Shown: positions 55,801 through 63,822 of the stretch, piece after piece | How positions within the stretch are numbered: the first letter of the stretch is position 1 | Layout of the letters: every line of letters begins with the position of its first letter | Assembly (NCBI GenBank): GCA_007745635.1 | Contig: CP036272.1 | Coordinates: 6,687,566-6,751,565 of the forward strand | DNA: 64,000 bases | Direction: 5' to 3' | Source: Stieleria bergensis | Lineage (GTDB): Bacteria; Planctomycetota; Planctomycetia; Pirellulales; Pirellulaceae | Position numbers and translations under genes: made by a program | The notes under the pieces: generated by a model | Seen by the model: the letters and a program-made list of their open reading frames with translations, nothing else | Database searches by the model: none | What the model was told of the DNA's origin: nothing

Positions 55801-56668
55801 TCGTCGGCTTGTTAAAAGTGCGGTTGGCGATCTTGCCTTTGAGGGAAAGGTGTCGCACGCCAACGGCCGGCCAATCTTGTTCCTCCCGGACAAAACGAAA
55901 TGCCCAGATCGGCCCGTTGGTCCAATCGTGGCAACACTGCCCGATCGCTCGCAGTGGGAATTTAAACTCGTCAAGGTCGCGTGCAATGTGGCAAAACCGC
56001 TCGGTGAAAAAGGCAATCAGCTGGGTGAGTTACTGAAGCGGTGGTTTGGCTCCAACGCAGGATTGCCAGGCACCGGTTTCCAAGTGCGGTTCGAATCCAA
56101 ATCGGGAGCGTGGCATGTCTCGCCGGTGGGCGCGGCCATGCAGCCCGATGTCCAGCTAGAGAGACCGCCTGAAGAGACGTTCCAGCAAGTGCAGCCAAGC
56201 GTTGAATTGGCGTCCCGATACACAACACATGCCCCGGTTTACGACCTATCGGCTGCGGCCGGTGACTGGGGACCGCAAGGAAGCCCTGCCGAAGCTGGCT
56301 GGATCGCGGTCGCAGATCAATCGCTGTCGCAGGGCATGTTTGCGGCTCGGGTGACAGGGCAGTCAATGGAGCCAAGAATTCCGAGCGGCTCCTGGTGCCT
56401 TTTTCGTCCCTGCCCAGCCGGATCGCGCGAAGGACGATTATTGCTTGTGCAAATCAACACGCAGACAGATCCAGAAGACGGCGGCCAGTACACCGTCAAG
56501 CGATACCATTCCGTCAAGCAATCGATTGAGGACGGATGGGAGCATCATTCTGTTCAGCTTGAACCGCTCAACAAGGGTTACCAGCCAATCGAAATCTCCA
56601 GCGAACAAGCCGACGACATCCGCATCGTCGGCGAATTCATCAGCGTGATCGAACCCAACGATTCGTAA
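52877..56668 (+). CDS. HIT-PLD-SF2 helicase-S24 peptidase fusion, 1263 aa
   Basis: Four activities in one chain. Residues 1-125: HIT hydrolase with HLHIHVIP (His97/99/101), normally acting on nucleotide-adenylates. 140-170: Ser/Gln linker of four five-residue repeats. 175-345: PLD-type nuclease half (FHPKAW with His280/Lys282, GSSNLS with Asn300). 375-780: SF2 helicase, Walker A VATGMGKT (Lys407), DEVH at 500-503, LGRGLRASEGKSRLLVIDF as motif VI. 780-1110: unassigned helical region. 1115-1263: S24/LexA-type signal-peptidase fold with GQSMEP (Ser1163) and YTVKRY (Lys1208), a complete Ser/Lys dyad. Resembles helicase-nuclease defence proteins; the S24 part could trigger self-cleavage on damage. 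ATG 52877 lacks a clear ribosome site. Confidence 0.87.
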   Translation: MRMATSPFLEIPSANWIASNDLAFAVFDGFPVNVGHSLIITRRVTPTWFDATADEQSALMELVNVVKQKLDQSLHPKPDGYNVGFNAGDAAGQTVPHLHIHVIPRYSGDVDDPRGGVRYVIPSKANYLKDDLTETSSERASDEPSPSQRASSQRASSQLVSSQLVSSNAKPAATLSVGYPDSPLWEQLSWRIAGAHAVDVLASFVQASGLAIIEEQLFKALRSGAQVRILVSDYLYISAPRALQTLLGWCELAAEDFDNGRLHVRLIQTAKLPTDPESFHPKAWRIVEGSRDFISVGSSNLSKAALVSGVEWNLLSSSTTSEPSHVQFSEEFDALWQAASPLTPELVASYAISAAKYRQQHFVPEAKDAQEIPAPRPWQVEALASLARLRDAGHSRALVAVATGMGKTWLAAFDACQVGMEIGRRPRVLIIAHRAHILAQAEAVLSRLLDHRFSSSPTAWYIGNQSELSSNLVVASIQKLSRPAGIQRLATEHFDYVIMDEVHHAHAPSYRRVLAQLNCDFALGLTATPERTDGVDVATIFDDNLAYHASIGEGIAEEALVPFHYVGIKDTADFRQIPWRNGRFDLAELEQQVARSERMDRLWSTMEQHPADRTLIFCCSRRHAVFARDWLTAQGVSAAAVFSGEGSDPYGDSLERLRTGELHALCVVDMFNEGLDIPAVDRVVMLRPTESKIIFLQQLGRGLRASEGKSRLLVIDFVGNHRVFAQRIIHLLSLQSASNQWHALKDWLNGKPANLPEGCLLDVEVDAKDMLKQFLPKGRNAGIEGYRAIRDDLGRRPTAMEVFSRGFLPRTIGAAEGSWFRFADAEGDLDELQRQVAAEFHEWLKTLETTSLNKSYKMVVLRVLLDSGQLFTGIELDELSRQCRRFMLEHEVLRRDLEGKNHAVDHENASQREWAAWWIKWPIGRWLDAQNKKVWFERTGDRFRLLIQCADDLKPSLESMTEELVDWRLAAYAKSRRLVKSAVGDLAFEGKVSHANGRPILFLPDKTKCPDRPVGPIVATLPDRSQWEFKLVKVACNVAKPLGEKGNQLGELLKRWFGSNAGLPGTGFQVRFESKSGAWHVSPVGAAMQPDVQLERPPEETFQQVQPSVELASRYTTHAPVYDLSAAAGDWGPQGSPAEAGWIAVADQSLSQGMFAARVTGQSMEPRIPSGSWCLFRPCPAGSREGRLLLVQINTQTDPEDGGQYTVKRYHSVKQSIEDGWEHHSVQLEPLNKGYQPIEISSEQADDIRIVGEFISVIEPNDS
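53315..53374 (+). repeat. Four tandem 15-base repeats inside the fusion gene
   Basis: The unit AGCCAACGGGCAAGC occurs twice, followed by two copies of AGCCAACTGGTAAGC. Because 15 is a multiple of three, the array encodes a repeated SQRAS/SQLVS linker between the HIT and PLD domains and can lengthen or shorten without frameshift. Pairwise identity of units 1-2 and 3-4 shows recent tandem duplication. Confidence 0.9.
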
Positions 56669-57258
56669 CCACCGCAACGCGACGAGCTCTTTTTCTGTCG
56701 ATGCGTCAGCGTTCGCTGTCGCGAGGACCAGAACAGCTGGAAAGCAATCGTGAACAGAGATTCCAAACCACAGTCCATCGCAGGACAACAGACTGTCCCG
56801 CTAGATCCTTCATTCCCTCGTCGCATCGTCGACACCACCATCTTGTTCAACAGAACGAAGCCCCGTAAAATAGTGCCACAAGACGGTCTACGCACCACTC
56901 AAATGGCGGCTCTAACAGACGCAACCGTGGCTCACAACTCAGAAGTGACGAAGCTGATTCGAACACGCGGGGACACGACCCGCTAGAATCTGGGATTTGC
57001 TAAAATCATCACGTGGATCCATTGACGAATTCTTGTCTCAAAGTGCTTCGCTGAGATTAAAAATTCCGATCGTCTCGACGCACATCACAATTTACGACAT
57101 CAACGCACTGATAGCTGCCATCTGAGAGCATGCTCTTCCGGATTGGTAACCGACCTTTGTCATTCGCCTTGCCCCCGTAAAACTGCATGGCATTCGCGCC
57201 GTAAGACTCTGAATTCACTTTAGAAATCGCAACCTGTAAGCACATCACTTGATCGGCC
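56669..57258. other. Intergenic between the two halves of the defence locus
   Basis: 590 bases without a convincing gene on either strand. It probably holds the promoter of the GHKL operon. TTGACG at 57022 could be a -35 element, but I find no good -10 at the right spacing. Confidence 0.4.
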
Positions 57259-59226
57259 ATGTCAGAATGGGTTTTTGCAAAACTGTCGGGCGCTGCTGTT
57301 CGGCGGGATCCTCAAGAGACGGAACTCTTTAAGACTGAGGATGCCGGCGAGGGCGAGTACGCCGGTACGGACGCCTTGGTCCGTGAAGTCATTCAAAATT
57401 CAATGGACGCGGGGACCGGCGATGGACCGGTTCGAGTTCGATTTGCCTTGCACGGAAACGATTCCTTGCCCGATCCCGGGCGAATTGCGAGCTACTTTAG
57501 GCGACTGCAACCTGGCTTGATGTACCGAGATATCTCGTTCAATGGAGCGGGCGAGCCTCAACTACCGCACGGCTTCCTGGTTTGTGAAGACTTTGGCACT
57601 CGTGGCTTGGGTGGAGATCCATACCGTGCGACCGACCCACCGGACCAAACCAAAGGCGAAGACTTCTTTTGGTTCTGGCGAAACATCGGGCGAAGTGGCA
57701 AAACGGGCGATGATCTCGGACGTTGGGGGCTCGGCAAAACCGTCTACCGTGCCGCCAGTCGTGTTGGTTGCATGCTCGGGATGACCGTTCGCCACTCCGA
57801 CGGCAAGCAGTTGCTGATGGGACAAGCCGTGCTGAGAATCCACAAGCACGATGGAACAGAGTACGCACCTGAAGGATTTTGGTGCAGTGGTTGCAACGAG
57901 ACCGAGACTCCTCTGCCCATTGATGATGAGGCGTCTCTTGCACGGTTCGCGTCGGAGTGGAAACTTGCGCGAAAGGGTGAACCGGGACTTTCCGTCGTCG
58001 TTCCCTATGTTGCGGATGAACTAAAAGCCGAAAGCATTCTTAGACTAGCAGCCGTCAACTTTTTTTTGCCGATCGTGCAAAAGCGACTGGTGGTCGAGAT
58101 CGCCGGTGATGGGCTCCCTGGCGGACAGGCTGAGTATCGCGTTGACGACCAGACCATTGAATCGGTCTGCAAGAAACTCAACTGGACCGGCAAAGCAAGA
58201 CAGAAACTGAATGCGGCACCACCAGTCGAATTCGCAAAGAAGTGTCTCGCCCCAACGACAGAAGTCATTCCCACCCGGTTGCTGGGTGAGTCTCGGATTC
58301 CGTCAATGTCTGAAGAAGCGTTCGACACAAGGACGTTACAGAAACTGCGGCAGCGATTTGCCGACGAAGAATTGGTGGCCATCCGAGTCCAGTCCGCGCT
58401 GCCGAAGAAAGCCGGTGGCCATGAGATCGGCGAGTTGAATGTGTTCCTGCAACGCACTGCGGTGAATGATCGATTTGAGTCGTACTATGTCCGTGAAGGA
58501 ATGACGATTACCCGGCTCAATTCCAAACTGTCCATGCGTGGCACGCGGGCGTTGGTCACCGTTGATCCTGGACCACTGGCATCGTTGCTTGGTGACACGG
58601 AGGGCCCATCACACGTTAGCTGGGACACGTCGAACGACGAACGTCCAAACCGAGTCTGGAAGACCTGGAAGGGACGCGTCAAATTCTTCGCCAAGATCGT
58701 GGACTCACTTGTCGAGCTACTCACTCCGCCCCCGGATAAAGCTGACTTTGACCTTCTTAGCGATTTCTTCTCGATCGAGCAGCTTGAATCGCCGCAGAGA
58801 AAACGAAAGCCCAAATCGGAGGGTGAACGGACGCGAGACTTCGATCCACCCGATCCATCACCAAGATGGTACCGCATGCAGGGCAAGGGAGGCGGTTTTC
58901 AGATCTGCGACTCTAGCCAGCTTCCAACACCGGTTGGAGCGACACTGCGAGTCTCCGTCGCCTACGATATGCCGAGTGGCAATCCGATGAAGCACTGGAG
59001 CAAATTCGATTTCAACTTCCGTGACAAAGCCAGCCACATTAAGTTTAAGCTTCGGGGCCTGAATGCGAGAGCGACAAGCGGCAATGTCATCGAGATAAAA
59101 GTCGAGGACGAAGACTTTGATCTTGTTGCAACAGGCTTTGACATCCATCGAGACTTGATCGTCCGAATCGACGAAGTTCAAGAAGAGGCAGAACACGCTG
59201 ATAAACCACAGGAGGTCGCATCATGA
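57259..59226 (+). CDS. GHKL ATPase (MORC/MutL-like), first gene of a three-gene operon
   Basis: A 655-aa protein with a Bergerat-fold ATPase in the first ~300 residues: N box LVREVIQNSMDAG (Asn47, Asp50), G1 box CEDFGTRGLGG (Asp111), G2 box DDLGRWGLGKTVYRAAS (residues 151-167). The S5-like domain and a C-terminal beta-rich part (residues ~540-655) follow; no nuclease motif is visible. Homologues of MORC/MutL ATPases occur in predicted prokaryotic restriction and defence operons beside SF2 helicases, as here. Not a sensor kinase: no HisKA or membrane span. The stop overlaps the next ATG (ATGA at 59223). Confidence 0.82.
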   Translation: MSEWVFAKLSGAAVRRDPQETELFKTEDAGEGEYAGTDALVREVIQNSMDAGTGDGPVRVRFALHGNDSLPDPGRIASYFRRLQPGLMYRDISFNGAGEPQLPHGFLVCEDFGTRGLGGDPYRATDPPDQTKGEDFFWFWRNIGRSGKTGDDLGRWGLGKTVYRAASRVGCMLGMTVRHSDGKQLLMGQAVLRIHKHDGTEYAPEGFWCSGCNETETPLPIDDEASLARFASEWKLARKGEPGLSVVVPYVADELKAESILRLAAVNFFLPIVQKRLVVEIAGDGLPGGQAEYRVDDQTIESVCKKLNWTGKARQKLNAAPPVEFAKKCLAPTTEVIPTRLLGESRIPSMSEEAFDTRTLQKLRQRFADEELVAIRVQSALPKKAGGHEIGELNVFLQRTAVNDRFESYYVREGMTITRLNSKLSMRGTRALVTVDPGPLASLLGDTEGPSHVSWDTSNDERPNRVWKTWKGRVKFFAKIVDSLVELLTPPPDKADFDLLSDFFSIEQLESPQRKRKPKSEGERTRDFDPPDPSPRWYRMQGKGGGFQICDSSQLPTPVGATLRVSVAYDMPSGNPMKHWSKFDFNFRDKASHIKFKLRGLNARATSGNVIEIKVEDEDFDLVATGFDIHRDLIVRIDEVQEEAEHADKPQEVAS

Positions 59227-59990
59227 TCAAGCGATTCAATTCCCTGGGGCGAAAGCGCGTTCCTCGCGACTGTGTCTCGATTGAAGTTGTAGATGGTGAA
59301 CCACGAACATTCTCCGCTCACATTGACTTCAAAAATCACAACTGGGATGCAAACGGAACCGTTGTTCTAGAAGCAACCTGTGCCGGCTCTTCTTTGGTTC
59401 AGCGATTTGACTGTGGGACGGTCGGCGCACTAAAACAACCGATCGGCCTGCCCTTGAATGATCTACACGGCCAGAACGTATTCTTCTCACTGAAGATAAT
59501 CGATCCCAGTCAGCACATTGGTCGGTTACTTGGCGTTGCTGAAAACATCCGACCGATCACCACGGGAAAGCAAACCGTCAGCGGGCGAAAAGGCATCCTG
59601 CCGGTCGAGCACGCGCCGCTTGGCCAAGAACTCTGGAAACTGGAATACCGAGATCACGACGTTTTCCTACTGGTCAATCAAGATGTACCAAGCCTTTCAG
59701 AGAGCATCCGCTCCGACCCCGTTTTCTTTTCGCTCATCTACCCTCAGATCATGCGACAGGTTCTCCACCGCGCAATCGCGGACGGAGCGGAAACAGATGA
59801 GGACGACGATCGATGGCCAGTTCTCTGGCTAACGTTCGGTCGAAAACTCCACCCTGATCATGAAGAACCACCTGCTCATACCGATGGCGAAGACGTGATT
59901 GATGACTGGGTCGAAATGGTGATTGCCGAATTCTGCAAACTGCACGAACTAAAGAACAAGTACGTACACTCCGGCTATGGGGGAAATTAG
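59223..59990 (+). CDS. Unknown protein in GHKL operon, 255 aa
   Basis: Not recognised. 255 aa, soluble and beta-rich in the first ~110 residues (VSIEVVDGEPRTFSAHIDF, GTVVLEATCAGSSLVQRFD), followed by helical segments and an acidic patch (ETDEDDDRWPVLWL). The C-terminus EMVIAEFCKLHELKNKYVHS is helical. No signal, membrane span or nuclease motif. Overlaps both its neighbours (4 and 14 bases), so it is strictly co-translated with the GHKL ATPase and likely forms a complex with it. Confidence 0.75.
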   Translation: MIKRFNSLGRKRVPRDCVSIEVVDGEPRTFSAHIDFKNHNWDANGTVVLEATCAGSSLVQRFDCGTVGALKQPIGLPLNDLHGQNVFFSLKIIDPSQHIGRLLGVAENIRPITTGKQTVSGRKGILPVEHAPLGQELWKLEYRDHDVFLLVNQDVPSLSESIRSDPVFFSLIYPQIMRQVLHRAIADGAETDEDDDRWPVLWLTFGRKLHPDHEEPPAHTDGEDVIDDWVEMVIAEFCKLHELKNKYVHSGYGGN

Positions 59991-60744
59991 TCAGATGCGA
60001 CTTAGACAATTCAACCAAGCTGGCGTCGACGCGTTTAGCAAATTCCTCACCGCGTGCCGTGAGAATCCCAACGAGCGCGTGCCCATGGAACTTGCGGAAA
60101 GCGACCAGCATACAATCCTGATCTCGGATGAGATCTTTGTCGAGCCTCGCGAATTCTCTACGCGACGTGATGCAGCGGATTACTTTCATCGAATCCTTTC
60201 TCCGCTATCTCCGGACGCAGTCCGAAAAGACGCAGGGATGTGGACTTGGCTTTCGCTATTTTACTTCGATCAGATCTGCCCGAATCCAAACGGCAACCGA
60301 AAGGTCCGAAACGACTACACATATCTCTTTATGCCCGATCAGTCTCGGCATTTTTATCGCCATTTGCTGTTTATCGCGTGGCAGGTCAAACAAATTGCTT
60401 CAGAGCACAATCGGCTGTTTCTCGATTCGTCACTGGTCACTCTCGATAAGTTGACGACCGAGGTGTTCAAGCGATTGTATCTCACTCGTATCCCTTGCGT
60501 GTTTGAGTTGCTCGACCGACTTTACTGGGACCGCAGGACCAATCGCCCCGCAAAAGGAATTGTGTCTCCGCACAAAATCAGCGCTGGCGATCTGATGCAT
60601 CGCCTCCCCACACGCATCCGACAACTTGAAAAGACGTACGACCTACAGAGCCTGAACGCCGACCAACTGCTAGAAATTCTTGGCAATGAATTTCAACAAC
60701 GAGCTGCCGAATCAAACCCTCAAATGGAGTTCATCTTGGAATGA
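59977..60744 (+). CDS. Unknown protein in GHKL operon (DUF6339-like in character), 255 aa
   Basis: I do not recognise this with confidence. 255 aa, all-helical by composition: MRLRQFNQAGVDAFSKFLTA, WTWLSLFYFDQICPNPNGNR, RHFYRHLLFIAWQVKQIASE, VTLDKLTTEVFKRLYLTRIP. Similar-looking small helical proteins follow GHKL ATPases in other bacterial operons; the DUF name in the call is a guess to test. No catalytic motif. The start at ATG 59977 lies inside the preceding gene (14-base overlap); ATG 59995 is an alternative. Last gene of the operon. Confidence 0.65.
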   Translation: MGEISQMRLRQFNQAGVDAFSKFLTACRENPNERVPMELAESDQHTILISDEIFVEPREFSTRRDAADYFHRILSPLSPDAVRKDAGMWTWLSLFYFDQICPNPNGNRKVRNDYTYLFMPDQSRHFYRHLLFIAWQVKQIASEHNRLFLDSSLVTLDKLTTEVFKRLYLTRIPCVFELLDRLYWDRRTNRPAKGIVSPHKISAGDLMHRLPTRIRQLEKTYDLQSLNADQLLEILGNEFQQRAAESNPQMEFILE

Positions 60745-61202
60745 TCCCAAATCCGAGTACAAGACTTCACTGAAGACTGATGCCAAGCGACAAACGTTGA
60801 CGCGCTGACATCACGACGGTGCCTCTTGGCTTCGGAATTCCTGCCCGTCTAAAGCAGGCCATCGCCCAATGACCAATCGCCACTTTCGATGACAGGGTGT
60901 TAACTCATTGACTTTGCTCATTTGCGTCACGAACAATACGGTTAACAATTGGTACTCGGCGGTTCCTCACGAGCGGGAGACACGCTGATTTTCGTCTCGC
61001 AGCGTTCAGGTTCGACTGGACCAAACGAGGTTGGCTCTAAACAATGGGGCGGGTGCAAACGAGGGGGGGGGACCATCATGAACGAAGTTAATCTTGTTGA
61101 ATCCCTTGGGCTAGTTTCAGCGCCGGAAACCGCCTGTGTGTTGTGCGCCTTTTGCGCGAATAGGTGCGGGAGATGATCGAATGAAAGAACGTTCGCAACA
61201 TT

Positions 61203-61238
61203 TGCTCATTTGCTTCCAAATTTGAAAGCAAATGAGCA
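61203..61238. repeat. Large perfect inverted repeat
   Basis: TGCTCATTTGCTT (61203-61215) and its exact complement AAGCAAATGAGCA (61226-61238) enclose a ten-base loop that itself contains CAAATTTG. Thirteen uninterrupted pairs. The arm recurs as a direct repeat at 60913. Could be a recombination site, a plasmid-type origin element or an RNA hairpin. Confidence 0.7.
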
Positions 61239-61434
61239 GCGTTTGACTGATTTCTGTCACGCAAACACTCGTCGCACAAGCCACAAAGGTATCATCAAAA
61301 GTTTCAATTACCGTTGGGACATGCCTCAATCGAACGCTCTCGCACCGCCTCCACACACCGCTGTGCTTCCCTTGGCTCGTCCAGCAACCTGTGTCGAACA
61401 CCGACGGCGTTCGGGTGATTGATCGCAACGCTTA

Positions 61435-61460
61435 CCCAGGGTGCGCTTCGCGACCCTGGG
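61435..61460 (+). repeat. CCCAGGGT palindromic repeat, copy 3
   Basis: CCCAGGGTGCGCTTCGCG then ACCCTGGG, followed by ggaacacctacggcgttcgg: the same composite unit as at 25463, with matching downstream half. Third member in the window of this intergenic family. Confidence 0.65.
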
Positions 61461-61504
61461 CTGTGAGTATGGAACACCTACGGCGTTCGGCACAGACGTC
61501 GGGT

Positions 61505-61520
61505 GCCGTGCAAGCACGGC
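61505..61520. terminator. Perfect hairpin, possible terminator
   Basis: GCCGTGC-AA-GCACGGC, a perfect seven-base stem, 30 bases beyond the stop of the sulfatase (minus strand) and after the defence operon on plus. No T-tract, so function as terminator is uncertain; it shares the GTGCAAGCAC core with the repeats at 25214 and 42914. Confidence 0.4.
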
Positions 61521-61548
61521 AACGGACGTGATGATTGGTTGAGGTGGC

Positions 61549-63822
61549 CTAAAGTGGTACGCGAACCGTGCCCAACGCGGCCGGCTGGAAGAGGAGGGTT
61601 GGGCCTACGGGGGCTCGGTGGCGGGAATAGGCGGGGCTGAGGTCTTCGAAGGCCGGTAATTCGAGGGCGCTTTCTAGATTCCCGTTTCGGACGAAACGGC
61701 TTCGCCGAATCTCTATCCAAGGATGGACTTGCGGCGAAAGACCATCAAAGCTGGCCGCGTCCCGGAAATGATCTCCGTCGGCAACCGACGTTGACATCAA
61801 CAGAACGTACACCGCCTGCCTCTCTAACCGAACCGGATGCTTCAAACGGATGTACCGAAAGCAGTCGCGCAACTCTCCCTCTGCTCCTGGCGTCACCTGG
61901 CATCTCGCAATCTCAACGGCCTTGCCCGATTCCATCCGCAACAGCCGCAACACGTGACTGGCAAGCAGCTGCCGGTTCTTACCTTGAGCCGCCTGCGCCG
62001 ACGGCTGGTCGCTGGCCTGCTCGGTGGGGATCGCTCGCGCCGGACGAACAGGCGTGTCTTTACCATGGTCGTCGAACATCCCAAGATGTGTCACCAGCTT
62101 GTCACCACGACCACCAACCAACTGGAATTCGAACCCGACTTCTCCAGTGACATCGTTTCGCAAGTTGTGCCACCCAGGGTCCGCGAACAACTCGGCTCCG
62201 TCGGCGACTGCCAACTCTCTGGCATGTCCTCGGTTATGAATCTTCAAAAGCGTGGCCGCCAGTTCACTGGCGATCGGATCGGCACTCTGGCTGGAAATGT
62301 CTCCGTCTTCATAGAGGTTCTTCGTCAGGTCATACAACACCGTCGGCCTGGCATCGCCACGCGATCCCTGTGACGACCACCGCCCCCAAGGCATGACAAG
62401 ACCGCCATCGACAATCAGCTTGTGTGATCCCTGTCGGATCGCCAACGCATCATTCAGATAAGGCGGCCCAAGGTGACAAAAGAAGACACGCGGGCGATCG
62501 TCGGCTGTTTTCAGCGAACCCGTCCAATAGTCGAAAACGTCGTAGCTGTCTTGAGCTTCATCAGCCGCCAGCGAGTGACCCGCAAGACGGGCCAGCGTCG
62601 CGTACAGATCCGTCAACGTGACGATCGACCGATTGACTTTTGCACCCTCTAGAACCGCCGGCCAAGAAACGATAAAGGGTACTCGGATGCCGCCTTCCCA
62701 GAGCTTTGCTTTCTTGCCTCGCAAGCCGCCGCTTTCTTGATTGCGGCCAAGATTGTCGCCGGTGTTCGGCCCATTGTCACTGGTAAAGATGATCAGCGTG
62801 TTCTCATCCAGCTTGTGTCCGGGCCAGCGAGGATCGTCGGTCGAGCGCAGCTTCTTGAGCAGCCTTCCAAACACGACGTCGTTCTCAAGTACCATGTCTT
62901 CGCGGTCGCTTGCGATCCCGCCGTCACTGTAACGACTCTGGCCTTGAATGGCTTGACCACCGACATGATCGGGAACGGCATAGTCGCCCTGCGGGTTCCT
63001 CTGGAGGTGATTCGCATTGGGCACATAATAAAGAAAGAAGGGCTGGGCAGCCTGTGCGGCCTGGCGATCAAGGAACGATTCTGCCTCCTGTAGATAAAGG
63101 GGTCCAAGGTCGCGTTGATCCCAATCGGGAGCCGCCAGAATTCGTCCGGCTCGATTCTTCATGCCGATCAACTGCATGCGACTGCGATCGGTGAAGACAA
63201 AACGATCGTTGCGAATCAGAACACGCGGTTCGGTATCCAGCGGGTCCTCGGTGTTGCCAGGCACTCCAAAGTACTCATCAAAGCCGTGATGCGTCGGCCC
63301 ATCGAGCAACGGTTTTGTGAAGTCCACATCGTGAAAGTAGAAATCGTCCGCTGGCTGCCCGTCTCCATCATCAAAGGACATGCCAACGTGATACTTCCCG
63401 ATGCCGGCGGTGCGATATCCATTCTGTTGCAGCATTTCAGGCAGCGTCGTCAGAGCCCGTTGAATCAGGGGCTGATTCGGTCCGTGCGGCAGCCAACCCT
63501 GGTACTTCAGAGACGACCGATGAGCGAATCGGCCAGTCAACAAGGAATACCGTGTCGCACTGCACATCGACGCCGGCGCGTATCCATCGGTGAACAGGGT
63601 CGCTGAACGCGCGAATGATTCGAGATGCGGAGTCCGCAGCGTTCTCTCGATCGGCGGTCCACTGGGACTCAAACGCACGCCGAGATAGGCGCTCGTGTCC
63701 CCAATCCCCATATCGTCTGCCATCATGACGATCAGATTGGGCTTGGCGGGCCGTGGGTCTGCGGCCTGGCAGGTCGTCCCCAAGCCGATCAGGAGGACAA
63801 GGCACAGGAGCTTGTTCATCAT
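61549..63822 (-). CDS. Sulfatase (formylglycine-dependent), 757 aa
   Basis: Secreted type I sulfatase; signal peptide 1-20 (LCLVLLIGLGTTCQA). The active site ASMCSATRYSLLTGR has Cys87 in a C-x-A-x-R variant of the usual C-x-P-x-R, still accepted by formylglycine-generating enzymes. Metal residues in LIVMMADDMGIGDTS and FTSDNGPNTGDN; GIGKYHVGMSFDDGDG with His. Residues about 555-757 form an added beta-sandwich not needed for catalysis (VTGEVGFEFQLVGGRGDKLV). The ATG overlaps the stop of the upstream DUF1501 gene, so the two are coupled. Substrate is unknown. Confidence 0.92.
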   Translation of the reverse strand: MMNKLLCLVLLIGLGTTCQAADPRPAKPNLIVMMADDMGIGDTSAYLGVRLSPSGPPIERTLRTPHLESFARSATLFTDGYAPASMCSATRYSLLTGRFAHRSSLKYQGWLPHGPNQPLIQRALTTLPEMLQQNGYRTAGIGKYHVGMSFDDGDGQPADDFYFHDVDFTKPLLDGPTHHGFDEYFGVPGNTEDPLDTEPRVLIRNDRFVFTDRSRMQLIGMKNRAGRILAAPDWDQRDLGPLYLQEAESFLDRQAAQAAQPFFLYYVPNANHLQRNPQGDYAVPDHVGGQAIQGQSRYSDGGIASDREDMVLENDVVFGRLLKKLRSTDDPRWPGHKLDENTLIIFTSDNGPNTGDNLGRNQESGGLRGKKAKLWEGGIRVPFIVSWPAVLEGAKVNRSIVTLTDLYATLARLAGHSLAADEAQDSYDVFDYWTGSLKTADDRPRVFFCHLGPPYLNDALAIRQGSHKLIVDGGLVMPWGRWSSQGSRGDARPTVLYDLTKNLYEDGDISSQSADPIASELAATLLKIHNRGHARELAVADGAELFADPGWHNLRNDVTGEVGFEFQLVGGRGDKLVTHLGMFDDHGKDTPVRPARAIPTEQASDQPSAQAAQGKNRQLLASHVLRLLRMESGKAVEIARCQVTPGAEGELRDCFRYIRLKHPVRLERQAVYVLLMSTSVADGDHFRDAASFDGLSPQVHPWIEIRRSRFVRNGNLESALELPAFEDLSPAYSRHRAPVGPTLLFQPAALGTVRVPL

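Larger units (their letters stand above)
60745..61548. other. Intergenic region with hairpins and repeats
   Basis: About 800 bases after the defence locus. Contains TTTGCTCATTTGC at 60913 and again at 61201, where it forms one arm of a large hairpin (61203-61238); a run of nine G at 61063-61071; a CCCAGGGT palindrome at 61435; and a GCCGTGC/GCACGGC hairpin at 61505-61520. No gene I can support. The clustering suggests a boundary of inserted DNA. Confidence 0.5.

Noticed and set aside
57057-57260. 67-codon minus-strand frame just before the GHKL gene
   Set aside because: It begins at the GHKL start codon region, has no ribosome site or known motif, and could not be told from chance; kept out of the gene list.
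51886-60744. Assignment of the locus to DISARM, BREX, Dnd/Ssp or a classical restriction-modification system
   Set aside because: No methyltransferase, DrmA/DrmB, PglZ, BrxC or dnd/ssp genes are present; shared domain types alone (helicase, PLD, HNH) are not enough.
61063-61071. Run of nine G considered as a phase-variation tract
   Set aside because: It is not within or just upstream of any gene I can support.
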